Positions 28,987 through 36,389 of a stretch of 64,000 nt of DNA are shown here, one piece after another. The translations under genes were made by a program, and so were the position numbers. The stretch comes from Phocaeicola barnesiae DSM 18169 = JCM 13652 (GTDB lineage: Bacteria; Bacteroidota; Bacteroidia; Bacteroidales; Bacteroidaceae). The stretch covers positions 186,001 through 250,000 of the forward strand of contig NZ_KB894646.1 of NCBI RefSeq assembly GCF_000374585.1, given 5' to 3'. The notes under the pieces were generated by a model that was not told the origin of the DNA, did no database searches, and saw nothing but the letters and a program-made list of their open reading frames with translations. Numbering within the stretch: the stretch's first letter is position 1; every line of letters begins with the position of its first letter.

Positions 28987-29505
28987 TCATTTCAAGGCTT
29001 TTCCGCAATTCGGGCAGAACCTTGCCGAGGCCTCCGTCTGATGTCCGCAATGTATACAGAACTGCATGGCAGCAGTCCCTCCGGAATAGGTTGAAGAGGC
29101 AGTATACCTGTTTTTCGTCGCTGCCACTTCCTCTGCAATGGCCAACGCCTTGTCATCCAGTTTTGCCTGCTCCACCATCCCCCATATCTGAGTAATCAGT
29201 ACCGGCCAGAAAAAGAGCATGGAAATGACCGTAGGGATAGCCTGTTGACCGAATATTCCTACTCCGGCCTCAAAACATACGTCATTACCCTGTGGAATCA
29301 AGGTAACCTTCAGCGCTGTTTTCATACCGATGACAGCCTTAAACATCCCACCTTTCGTAATGGAAAGGTCATAAGCGCCACTACTCATTCCATTGCCGGA
29401 AACCACATAACCTTCCATCTCAAAATTCTGCTGAATCCGAGCCGCCATTTCCGGAATCAAGGCCGATGCCCCATAAATCATTTTCTTAGTTTTGAATGTT
29501 CCCAT
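28987..29505 (-). CDS. Membrane protein with C-terminal zinc ribbon
   Basis: A 172-residue protein. An N-terminal alpha/beta region (about 1-85) resembles small lipid- or membrane-associated domains, residues about 88-111 are hydrophobic (AIPTVISMLFFWPVLITQIW), and the C-terminus is a zinc ribbon with Cys150, Cys153, Cys164 and Cys167 (FCIHCGHQTEASARFCPNCG). The M48 protease two genes upstream carries a similar ribbon, so the two proteins may dock to the same partner. Function unknown. It lies 9 bases after the 84-residue gene. Confidence 0.75.
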   Translation of the reverse strand: MGTFKTKKMIYGASALIPEMAARIQQNFEMEGYVVSGNGMSSGAYDLSITKGGMFKAVIGMKTALKVTLIPQGNDVCFEAGVGIFGQQAIPTVISMLFFWPVLITQIWGMVEQAKLDDKALAIAEEVAATKNRYTASSTYSGGTAAMQFCIHCGHQTEASARFCPNCGKALK

Positions 29506-29514
29506 ACCACCCTC

Positions 29515-29769
29515 CTATTTGATTGATTGAATTGCATAGTGTTGATACACGGCATAAAGTACACCGGATTCCACCAGAAGTTCCTTCACTTCCGCCAACT
29601 GTTCGGGAGAATACTTCTCTTCCATCTGCTGCAGAATACTGACAACTTTGTCGGACTGTTCCTTCAGTTCGTCATCTGTAACGATTCCGTCTTCCATTAT
29701 TTTCCTGAAAGAGTCATGCTGAGCAATCATCTCATCCAAATCAAGTATTCCATTCTCGTCAAAAAACAT
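29515..29769 (-). CDS. Small acidic helical protein, TerB-like motif
   Basis: An 84-residue acidic, mostly helical protein. DGIVTDDELKEQSDKV resembles the acidic turn of TerB-type helical domains (DGxxxxxE), and FFDENGILDLDEMIAQ gives a second acidic turn. The match is too short for a firm family call. It sits between the M48 protease gene (19 bases upstream) and the zinc-ribbon gene (9 bases downstream), so it belongs to the same transcript. It could be a calcium- or metal-responsive adaptor, which is speculation. Confidence 0.65.
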   Translation of the reverse strand: MFFDENGILDLDEMIAQHDSFRKIMEDGIVTDDELKEQSDKVVSILQQMEEKYSPEQLAEVKELLVESGVLYAVYQHYAIQSIK

Positions 29770-29788
29770 AAAATTCTATTTTTAAGGT

Positions 29789-30670
29789 TTATAATTTCAT
29801 TCCACAATGTTTACAGAATGCCCAATCCTTATCGACCGGTTTATGACACCTCGGACAGACTGTTCCGGACTCATTCAAATGCAGGTTCCGCATCAGATTC
29901 TTATATTGTCCGCTTTCCCCCCACTTGATAATTTCCCGTACACGTACAGCACAGAACGGATGGTTCTGCAATGCTACGGCATAAATCTGTAAGGCCTTAT
30001 TCCACAAGCCATCATTACGGATACTGTCATAAATGTCCGCCTGCTTTGCCCATTCGGCCATACTGATTTCTGCAGTAATGGATTTCGGCCCCCCTGACAG
30101 CCGTCCCATGGTTCTCGCCACGACTTCCGGGGAAGTGATGATGCTTCCTACCCGGTCACAAGACAACTCACTTTTACGCTGCCAATAAAGAATAGCATAT
30201 TGTATCGGAACGGTCAGCGCACCTAAAATTCCCAGTCCATCGGCTCCCCTCAGGATATAGTCGGCAATGCTGTGATAAAGTACGTGCCGGCAAAGAATGT
30301 GTCCGCATTCATGAGCTATCACCGCATCCAATTCCTCACCATCGCCCAACAGCTCAATCAGTCCGGAAGTAACGGTAATGTATATTTTAGTATCTCCGAA
30401 CGTATATGCGTTCGGATTCGGATCCATCTGCAGATAGAACTCCGGTTCGTCAATACCGAGTTTCCGGCAGATAGGCGGCAAATGGTTATACAGTCTGGGA
30501 AGCTGATTCGGCGAAAGGCGGATAGTCGAGGCCATGTTTATGCCATACGCAAACTGTTCCAGCCCCAAAGAAAGAATCTTCTTTACCAGAGCCGGGAAAC
30601 CAGGAATACTTTCCAACTGACTGAGGGCAGCCGCATCCTCAGGATGAATAAATTCTGCAGGTCTAATCAT
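29789..30670 (-). CDS. M48-type metalloprotease with C-terminal zinc ribbon
   Basis: A 293-residue protein. The zinc-binding motif is AHECGH at residues 119-124 (His120, Glu121, His124), inside the M48 peptidase core. Residues about 271-289 form a zinc ribbon (CPRCHKPVDKDWAFCKHCG). M48 members are usually membrane-bound (HtpX) or periplasmic (BepA); this one has no signal peptide and only one weakly hydrophobic stretch (about 143-158), so it is probably cytosolic. It overlaps the channel-like gene by 4 bases (ATGA), so the two are translationally coupled. A role in activating or clearing a partner of the same cluster is inferred. Confidence 0.82.
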   Translation of the reverse strand: MIRPAEFIHPEDAAALSQLESIPGFPALVKKILSLGLEQFAYGINMASTIRLSPNQLPRLYNHLPPICRKLGIDEPEFYLQMDPNPNAYTFGDTKIYITVTSGLIELLGDGEELDAVIAHECGHILCRHVLYHSIADYILRGADGLGILGALTVPIQYAILYWQRKSELSCDRVGSIITSPEVVARTMGRLSGGPKSITAEISMAEWAKQADIYDSIRNDGLWNKALQIYAVALQNHPFCAVRVREIIKWGESGQYKNLMRNLHLNESGTVCPRCHKPVDKDWAFCKHCGMKL

Positions 30671-33276
30671 ACTCTTTTTTTATTTTTCAGTTCTTCATAA
30701 TCATATCCGTCTACCAGCACCAGGATGGCAGGAATGGCATTGTTCAGGAACTTGTCATAATCCTTTGCACCGAAATCCACCTCATCCAGATGTTCATAAC
30801 TGCATAAGTTCGGATGGATATGGTCTTCACAGCTTTTCAGTGCCTCCTTTTTCTCCTTGAACCGCTGCCGGGTCGCCTCCTTTTCAGCTTCCAGCCGTTC
30901 ATATTCGGGCGCATCCTCCGGGCAGCCGACAACAGCTTCGTACTTACATTTATATTCCTTGTTCAGGACTATGCATTCCTGTTCCTGTACCTCCTCGCAC
31001 GGCCGGAATCCCATCAGCAGCTGCTGTACATTCCATCGGTTGTGTTCGCATACGGCAAGTTCGTTTTCATACCTTTTCAGGGCTTGTGCCAGATTCGTCA
31101 TCAAATCTTTCCGGTCATGGACGGCAAACAGTTTCTCCTTGTAGGAACCGGAGGTATCAGTATCCGTAACAATACCCGGAAATACTCCCCGTATTTTTTC
31201 ATAAATGGTATCGACGAAGAACTTGTTCGACCACTTATGCGCGATGCTCAACGATTTCCATGCTGCCCGCGACTTCTTGTAAGTATTTTTGTCCGCCATA
31301 TCCATTTCGTGTATCTTCCCTTTCCACAGATAGGCGTCATGAGCCAGCAAAGCCTTCAGATACAACGAACGGTCACGCATATATTGTCCGTGCAGCATTC
31401 CGAACGGACGTAGTTTTTCATACCGCTTGTTCTTTTCTTCCGTCCGGATCAGGTTGGTGACGATATCCCCGGCTTCACGCTGGTACACCCAGATTTCCTG
31501 TACCTTCTTGTAGATTTCCAGAGGCAGATACAGGCTGGCAGCCACCGCCTGATGAGTCTGTGTCAGGCAAATGGCCAGAGTCAGTTTCGATTGTCCGTCT
31601 TCAGTCAGTCTCCGCAAATATGCCCGGACCCCATCCGATTCTATTTCCCCCTTCACAAACTCCAGTTCCACGTCGATAAAATTTTCACTGTGCTCACTCA
31701 AGTGTTTCCATGGATAGTCTTTCTGTACGGCAGGGTCTGTCCATCCCACCCGGCCGTCAAGCTTACTGACCGGACACCTGTTGGCATCTATGTATTTATA
31801 ACGGGTCAACTCAAAAAGACTCTCATACCGCCCCTTGAAGAACGCCATTTCCTCATCGGCATGGGTATCGATGAAAGTAATCCTGCTGCGCACCTTACCG
31901 GCATTAAGGTAATGAGCCTGTAGCAGCGCCTGTACTCCCATAGCAATTCCCATCTTCGACATCCCGACCACCACAAAATGAACATACTCGTCCGAATCTG
32001 CAGGAATTCCGCTTCCATCAAGCGGCGTATATCGGATGGAATCGGCCCTTTCTCCCTCATCATCGTAAAAGACTCCTTCTACCATCACCCGCTGTGCCCA
32101 GGACTCATACCGGTTAAACGGAATGAATACTATGTATCGGTTCACTTTAGGCGGCAAGTCGGAAAACTGGAAGATGGAATACGTGGTCTGGTACTCGAAC
32201 ATGACTTTACATACCTTGCGGTGAATGCGGGTTTTCTCATTTTCCTCCTCTCCTTCCCGTTTGCTGCAACAGGCTTCCAGACATTCTGCTATCAGGTTGA
32301 CACATTTCATGTTCAGCGAATCGTGATATGTCTCTCCTGAATCCTGAAGGGTAGACTCACCCAGCACGTAGATTTCAGTCGCATAGTCCAGATAGAGTTT
32401 CTCCAATTCGGATTTGGAGTCACGGAGCGCATTATAGATTACGACGCGACGCAGTTCGGCCTCCGACAGGTAAGACGACAATTCTTCACGTACCTCCAAA
32501 GCCTCTTTTCTGGTCTGCAGAATAACGTATTCATTCTCTCCTTCACACTTGAAATTGATTTTCTCTTCTGTCCGGTTCAACAGGTTCTTGATGACTGAAG
32601 CCACAATTTCATTGGCACCGATTACTACAGCATACCGGTTCTTCTTGAAATTCCGTCTGGAATACCTGATTTCTCCCCGCAGCCAATGGTCGCGGCGTTT
32701 GTCGAACCAGTTGGTCAGAATAGAAATCAACAGGCCGTTGAGCAGGAAGACTCCCAGAATGGCAAAGAAAGCTGCCCATCCCCTACCTACAGCCGAAGTA
32801 GCCATCGGCTGGCTGCCCGGATCCACGAAATGGCAGTACACGGTCCACAACAGGTTCGGACTCTGTTGCCGTTCCCGGATGAACACCGGAAGGCTGTCAC
32901 CTTGGGCGTAGAGCTGTTCATCGTAGACCAGTTCTTTCGACAGGCATTTCCGCTCCTCTTCCTGCGCACAGCGTACCCTGTTCACTTGCTCCAGAACAAA
33001 AGTCAGCGAGAAAGGAAGAAGAATGACCAGACAAATCAGTTTCCGAAGGAAATGCCCGTTCATCAGTTTCCAGTCAAAATCAATGATACGGGATTGCCAG
33101 AAGAACGAGGTACCATAGGCCGCATACACCAATCCGATAGCCCCCAGTGACATACTGACCACATTATACAGGCCAAGACACGAAGGTTCCACCGTAAAGA
33201 GAAACAAAGCCACCACCCCGACAGCAATCAAGGTATAATCCATTATCGATTTGATGCGTGATTTCATAGTAATCAA
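30667..33276 (-). CDS. Predicted RCK-regulated ion channel with C-terminal RyR domain
   Basis: An 869-residue protein. Membrane helices lie at about residues 12-28, 36-54, 78-95 and 167-188. Between the third and fourth helix, LLWTVYCHFVDPGSQP (142-157) looks like a pore helix and filter loop, similar in arrangement to CASTOR/POLLUX-type channels (pore then inner helix then RCK). RCK-like Rossmann cores follow: YAVVIGANEIVASVIKNLL (about 215-233) and VHFVVVGMSKMGIAMGVQAL further on. The C-terminus has a RyR domain (LAVCEHNRWNVQQLLMGFRP, later DHIHPNLCSYEHL). I infer a ligand-gated cation channel; ion selectivity is unknown. It is first in a transcript with M48, the 84-residue protein and the zinc-ribbon protein. 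Confidence 0.75.
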   Translation of the reverse strand: MITMKSRIKSIMDYTLIAVGVVALFLFTVEPSCLGLYNVVSMSLGAIGLVYAAYGTSFFWQSRIIDFDWKLMNGHFLRKLICLVILLPFSLTFVLEQVNRVRCAQEEERKCLSKELVYDEQLYAQGDSLPVFIRERQQSPNLLWTVYCHFVDPGSQPMATSAVGRGWAAFFAILGVFLLNGLLISILTNWFDKRRDHWLRGEIRYSRRNFKKNRYAVVIGANEIVASVIKNLLNRTEEKINFKCEGENEYVILQTRKEALEVREELSSYLSEAELRRVVIYNALRDSKSELEKLYLDYATEIYVLGESTLQDSGETYHDSLNMKCVNLIAECLEACCSKREGEEENEKTRIHRKVCKVMFEYQTTYSIFQFSDLPPKVNRYIVFIPFNRYESWAQRVMVEGVFYDDEGERADSIRYTPLDGSGIPADSDEYVHFVVVGMSKMGIAMGVQALLQAHYLNAGKVRSRITFIDTHADEEMAFFKGRYESLFELTRYKYIDANRCPVSKLDGRVGWTDPAVQKDYPWKHLSEHSENFIDVELEFVKGEIESDGVRAYLRRLTEDGQSKLTLAICLTQTHQAVAASLYLPLEIYKKVQEIWVYQREAGDIVTNLIRTEEKNKRYEKLRPFGMLHGQYMRDRSLYLKALLAHDAYLWKGKIHEMDMADKNTYKKSRAAWKSLSIAHKWSNKFFVDTIYEKIRGVFPGIVTDTDTSGSYKEKLFAVHDRKDLMTNLAQALKRYENELAVCEHNRWNVQQLLMGFRPCEEVQEQECIVLNKEYKCKYEAVVGCPEDAPEYERLEAEKEATRQRFKEKKEALKSCEDHIHPNLCSYEHLDEVDFGAKDYDKFLNNAIPAILVLVDGYDYEELKNKKRV

Positions 33277-33318
33277 TAATCAGCAGAAGATTGTAAGGTC
33301 ATTTTTCATCCAAAATAT

Positions 33319-33373
33319 TTAAGGAGGGTAAACCATCCACCCATGTCAGGGATACTTGGTCAACCCTCCTTAA
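33319..33373 (-). terminator. Hairpin between the TIR and channel genes
   Basis: TTAAGGAGGGT (33319-33329) and ACCCTCCTTAA (33363-33373) form a perfect 11-bp stem with a 33-base loop. It starts just after the TIR gene stop, so it probably ends the TIR transcript or limits read-through into the channel gene. Confidence 0.6.
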
Positions 33374-33377
33374 TGAA

Positions 33378-34343
33378 TCAGGCATCTGTAGAACCGACCA
33401 GCATCTCTTTGACAGCATTGTAATGCTTGAAGAAATCATCGTTCATCCTTGAGCTGACAAACTGAAGCAAATCGGAGACAGTAGTTCCCTTATTAGCAGC
33501 CTGCAAAGCCCTCACATAACCAAAGAAGTCATTATAGCTCTTAGCCAGATAGTTATCACACAAATCGTAGACTTGTTGGAATTCATCTTCATTCAAATAG
33601 CATCGGCTTTCCCCTAATAAATCCATCAGCCTCTTCGAAGCCTGAGCTTGTCGCTTTACCTGTATGTTGCCTCCATTATGCAGATCGGCCAGGAAGTCTT
33701 TCACTAAATATTCAAAGACAGATACTTTAAACGCATCAATGGCATTCCAAAGGCGGAGCCGAAAAACAAGATTTACATCCAGCTCTTCTCCACTTGCATT
33801 TTCCGTGTCATTTGTATATACATCATCAGAAGGCAGTTTCTCCGGTTTAATCTCTTCCAAGAGATTCGGATGCCTGTCACACACGGCCTTCGGGAAACGG
33901 TCGGAAATTATTTTAAACAACGACTCCGGAAACAAATCTTCAGTATCCAATCTGGATATCTGCAAATCACGTAAAGCCTCTTCCATCAAAGGCGGAAGTT
34001 CAGGAGGCAATACAGAGATTACTCCTTGATTGGTAGGACTGACCGGTATTATTATCTTCTGATGAGTAATCGCATATTCTATTTCCTTCCGTACCCAATC
34101 TTTTTCATCCTGCACACACCGGTCTAAGGAGCCTGGAGTCAAGAGTAAGATAAAGCAATCGGCCTTATCAATGGCATCGTAAATCGCTTCATTGAATTTT
34201 CCGTTACGGATACTGTTGTAATCAAAAAAGGCACGGATACCGATTGATTTCAATGCATAGTACAAAGTCCGGGCATCTTGGGCACCTGTTTTTCTCCGAT
34301 AACTGATAAAAACTTCAAAATGGTCTACCTTTGAATTTTCCAT
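33378..34343 (-). CDS. TIR-domain protein, predicted NAD-cleaving
   Basis: A 321-residue cytosolic protein. Residues about 8-150 are a TIR domain: FEVFISYRRKTGAQDARTLY, then DCFILLLTPGSL and DWVRKEIEYAITHQKIIIPV. Glu87 in DWVRKEI matches the catalytic Glu of NAD-hydrolysing TIRs (SARM1: DWVHKEI). The C-terminal 170 residues are helical with no family I recognise and may sense a trigger. The neighbouring genes encode RyR-domain membrane proteins, so the TIR product could be their ligand. The mechanism is inferred. Confidence 0.9.
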   Translation of the reverse strand: MENSKVDHFEVFISYRRKTGAQDARTLYYALKSIGIRAFFDYNSIRNGKFNEAIYDAIDKADCFILLLTPGSLDRCVQDEKDWVRKEIEYAITHQKIIIPVSPTNQGVISVLPPELPPLMEEALRDLQISRLDTEDLFPESLFKIISDRFPKAVCDRHPNLLEEIKPEKLPSDDVYTNDTENASGEELDVNLVFRLRLWNAIDAFKVSVFEYLVKDFLADLHNGGNIQVKRQAQASKRLMDLLGESRCYLNEDEFQQVYDLCDNYLAKSYNDFFGYVRALQAANKGTTVSDLLQFVSSRMNDDFFKHYNAVKEMLVGSTDA

Positions 34344-34572
34344 ATTCTTTAGAATTAAAGATTGTCTTAAAGTTAAAAAGAAACTGGAGAATTTCCAAAG
34401 ATTGCATTCATTTTTTCACGAACAAACTACAAAAAGATAGCTATTCAGAACAATTTTTACCATTATACATAATAAATCTCGGATTTGTACCTATTTGTCA
34501 AAAGACAGGAGTTCAAAAAATTGAGATACGAGATGGTTATCCCCTTTAAAATGTCCCTTTCGGATCGGGCAT
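34344..34572. other. A/T-rich leader region before the TIR gene
   Basis: No gene recognised. This is the presumed 5' region of the minus-strand TIR gene. I saw no exact TAnnTTTG box within it. Confidence 0.4.
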
Positions 34573-34598
34573 AAAAAAGGGAATCTTCCCAGACTCCC
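34573..34598 (-). terminator. Intrinsic terminator downstream of the amidase operon
   Basis: On the minus strand GGGAGTCT-GGGA-AGATTCCC is an 8-bp stem (one G-T wobble) with a 4-base loop, followed by six T. It lies 110 bases beyond the amidase stop. Confidence 0.8.
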
Positions 34599-34641
34599 AA
34601 TCTTAATTAACCTTAAATCTAATACCATGAAAAACATGGTG

Positions 34642-34673
34642 CAAAGATAGGCGTTTTATGTTATGTAACACAA
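34642..34673 (-). promoter_or_regulatory. Promoter-like boxes just upstream of a terminator
   Basis: On the minus strand TATCTTTG (34642-34649) is an exact -7 box, with TTG (34671-34673) 21 bases upstream. The predicted start is only about 40 bases before the terminator at 34573-34598, and the next gene on that strand is the TIR gene. Confidence 0.4.
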
Positions 34674-34708
34674 TATTCAAGCAAAAAATCGTTTGCTTTT
34701 CACATTAT

Positions 34709-35191
34709 TTAAGGTTTAAACCCTTTCAGAGGCCTTTTACCGAGCCATTCCTCCCGTTCGGAGGCCACATCGAAGCACGGACACTGTTTCACCCATTCCT
34801 CGGGTTCCACCACTCCGTCGCCGTCCAGGTCAGGGCTCAGGTCCCGGTGGCCTACGATTTCGCGGATCGGGTAATCCGCAGCGAGTACCCGCACCAGTAC
34901 GCGCAGGGACCGCTTCTGAAGGTCGGTACGGGTATCAGCCGCCATTCCCTGCGTATCCAGACCCCCTTCATAACAGATCCCGATACTTGTAGCGTTATAA
35001 CCCTTTGCATGAGCACCCACCCGTTCCACGGGCCGCATCGTACAAATCTGGCCGTCACGGCGGATGTAATAATGATAACCACAGCCATTGAATCCTCTCT
35101 TTCTATGCATTCGGTCCAGCTCGGCAGCCGAGAGCGGCTGGTCCGCTCTCGTTGCCGAACAATGGATCACTATCCGGTCAATTTTTCTCAT
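34709..35191 (-). CDS. N-acetylmuramoyl-L-alanine amidase
   Basis: About 160 residues from the ATG at 35191 (MRKIDRIVIHCSAT). An upstream TTG at 35215 is open but less likely, because the ATG follows GGAAGAGA. It has the amidase_2 (PGRP-like) fold with zinc-site residues in IVIHCSAT, the GYHYYIRRDG strand, and VGHRDLSPDLDGDG near the end. It cuts the amide bond between muramic acid and the peptide stem. There is no signal peptide. This gene with an upstream small peptide gene and an HU-like gene forms a recurrent Bacteroidales module near polysaccharide loci; why is not known to me. The start overlaps the small peptide gene by 14 bases. Confidence 0.92.
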   Translation of the reverse strand: MRKIDRIVIHCSATRADQPLSAAELDRMHRKRGFNGCGYHYYIRRDGQICTMRPVERVGAHAKGYNATSIGICYEGGLDTQGMAADTRTDLQKRSLRVLVRVLAADYPIREIVGHRDLSPDLDGDGVVEPEEWVKQCPCFDVASEREEWLGKRPLKGFKP

Positions 35192-35297
35192 TCTCTTCCG
35201 TTTTATCTTTTTCAATCCGATTTCTTCCTGTCAGCACACAGATCAGGCACCGCAGGACTTGCATCAATATCCATCTAATCCGTTGCGTCATTTTCAT
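35178..35297 (-). CDS. 39-residue peptide between HU-like and amidase genes (smalltalk-like)
   Basis: A very small gene: ATG at 35297 (second ATG at 35291), stop at 35178-35180. The hydrophobic core RWILMQVLRCLICVLTG resembles the smalltalk small proteins annotated at this exact place in Bacteroides (between an HU-like gene and an amidase gene). The tail is charged (RNRIEKDKTEENEKN). It probably inserts in a membrane. Function unknown. Translational coupling to the amidase is likely because the genes overlap by 14 bases. Confidence 0.65.
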   Translation of the reverse strand: MKMTQRIRWILMQVLRCLICVLTGRNRIEKDKTEENEKN

Positions 35298-35318
35298 CAG
35301 TTGTTATCGGTTCCACCA

Positions 35319-35759
35319 TCAGACTCCAGCTCCGCCGGTCTCCTCCTCTTCATCGGTTTTGGTCGTTTTCACGTTCACCCGCTGGAAGGACAGGTTCGAG
35401 ATGGCATTTTTCAAGGTCGTACCGGGTCGGAAGAGGATGCGGGCCTTTGTAATCAGGCTGTCGTGGTATTCCTCGGCCGATACGGCTCCCTTACCGCTCA
35501 GGCTGATTTGCAGGGAGCCCAATTCTCCCAGTCGGACAATCTCACCGCCCTGCAGTCCGTCACTGACCACATCTTCCAGTGCCGTAAGTACCGCCATGGT
35601 ATCTGCCCTGGTCACGGTACAGGCCTGCTGGATGCGTTCGGCCATCTCGCGGATTCCCATCACGCCTCTCGCCTGTGCGGTGGCATAAAATTTGCCCGCT
35701 ACTTCAGGTTCTCTCGGGTCTACACGTTGTGCTACTGAATAAGTCACTGCTCTTTCCAT
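35319..35759 (-). CDS. HU/IHF-like DNA-binding protein
   Basis: A 146-residue member of the HU-like family with an N-terminal extension (AVTYSVAQRVDPREPEVAGK) common in Bacteroidetes and a C-terminal tail. The HU core runs from about residue 35: MAERIQQACTVTRADTMAVL, VRLGELGSLQISLSGKGAVS and FRPGTTLKNAI correspond to the helical base and the beta arms. It likely binds and bends DNA. First gene of the HU-peptide-amidase operon. Confidence 0.9.
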   Translation of the reverse strand: MERAVTYSVAQRVDPREPEVAGKFYATAQARGVMGIREMAERIQQACTVTRADTMAVLTALEDVVSDGLQGGEIVRLGELGSLQISLSGKGAVSAEEYHDSLITKARILFRPGTTLKNAISNLSFQRVNVKTTKTDEEEETGGAGV

Positions 35760-35839
35760 ACATTCATTGTTTAGGTTGTTAATAAATAAGGTAACTGGTA
35801 ACCGTCTCTGTTGGAAGCGCTTCCGTTCCGATTACAGTA

Positions 35840-35847
35840 CAAAGGTA
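35840..35847 (-). promoter_or_regulatory. -7 box for the HU-peptide-amidase operon
   Basis: TACCTTTG on the minus strand, an exact TAnnTTTG box 80 bases before the HU-like start. No clear -33 element. Confidence 0.45.
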
Positions 35848-36029
35848 AGCACACCGTTTTCGCCGCTGTCGGCTTGTGTCCGATTCCGTCCGAATGTCAC
35901 TTCCTTCGGCTGCCTTCCCACCCTTCCGTCCGCCGTTCCGGACAGAACTGTCCGCCTCCCTTTCCGGTCCGTCCCGATTTTTCCGCTTCACTTTTTTACG
36001 AAAAAAAAAGTTGCTAACGAAAAAAACGC
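35848..36029. other. Divergent spacer between the HU-like gene and the hypothetical gene
   Basis: No gene recognised. The divergent -7 boxes lie at its two ends, with a run of ten A near 36000-36009. Confidence 0.4.
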
Positions 36030-36037
36030 TACCTTTG
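36030..36037 (+). promoter_or_regulatory. -7 box for the hypothetical/MBL pair
   Basis: TACCTTTG, an exact TAnnTTTG box. It places the transcript start near 36044, which argues for translation from the ATG at 36066 rather than from further upstream. Confidence 0.5.
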
Positions 36038-36065
36038 TCGGGTGTTAACTAAAAGAATTGAGCCG

Positions 36066-36389
36066 ATGACTATTGTAAAGAATTTCCAGGAGCTTGAAAA
36101 TGCACTGAAAGCACATACCTATAACATTGAAATACCGGACGAACAGTTAGGAAATGCCGTCGTATTAGCCGGACGGATTCAGAATGAGACGCTGGACAAA
36201 GCAATCCTGAAACGTCTCCCGGCAGACGCCTCGTGCAGAGTGGCCGTAGGCAGAGGAGTGGTTATCCGGGTCAGCAAGGCTCTGGCCGACGAGACGCTCC
36301 AGACACTGGGCCTGTTCGATTCCTACCGCACGGAAATCGATGTAGAGGATGTGAAAGTACGGAAAGTGAATCTGTATTACAACGCGTAA
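36066..36389 (+). CDS. Conserved-looking hypothetical protein, 107 residues
   Basis: A 107-residue soluble protein starting MTIVKNFQELENALKAHTYN. It mixes short helices and strands (LGNAVVLAGRIQNETLDKAI, then RVAVGRGVVIRVSKAL) and ends VRKVNLYYNA. I do not recognise a family. The start at 36066 is chosen because the -7 box at 36030-36037 leaves no room for an earlier one. Its stop codon overlaps the ATG of the MBL hydrolase gene (TAATG), so the two are translationally coupled and likely related in function. Confidence 0.7.
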   Translation: MTIVKNFQELENALKAHTYNIEIPDEQLGNAVVLAGRIQNETLDKAILKRLPADASCRVAVGRGVVIRVSKALADETLQTLGLFDSYRTEIDVEDVKVRKVNLYYNA

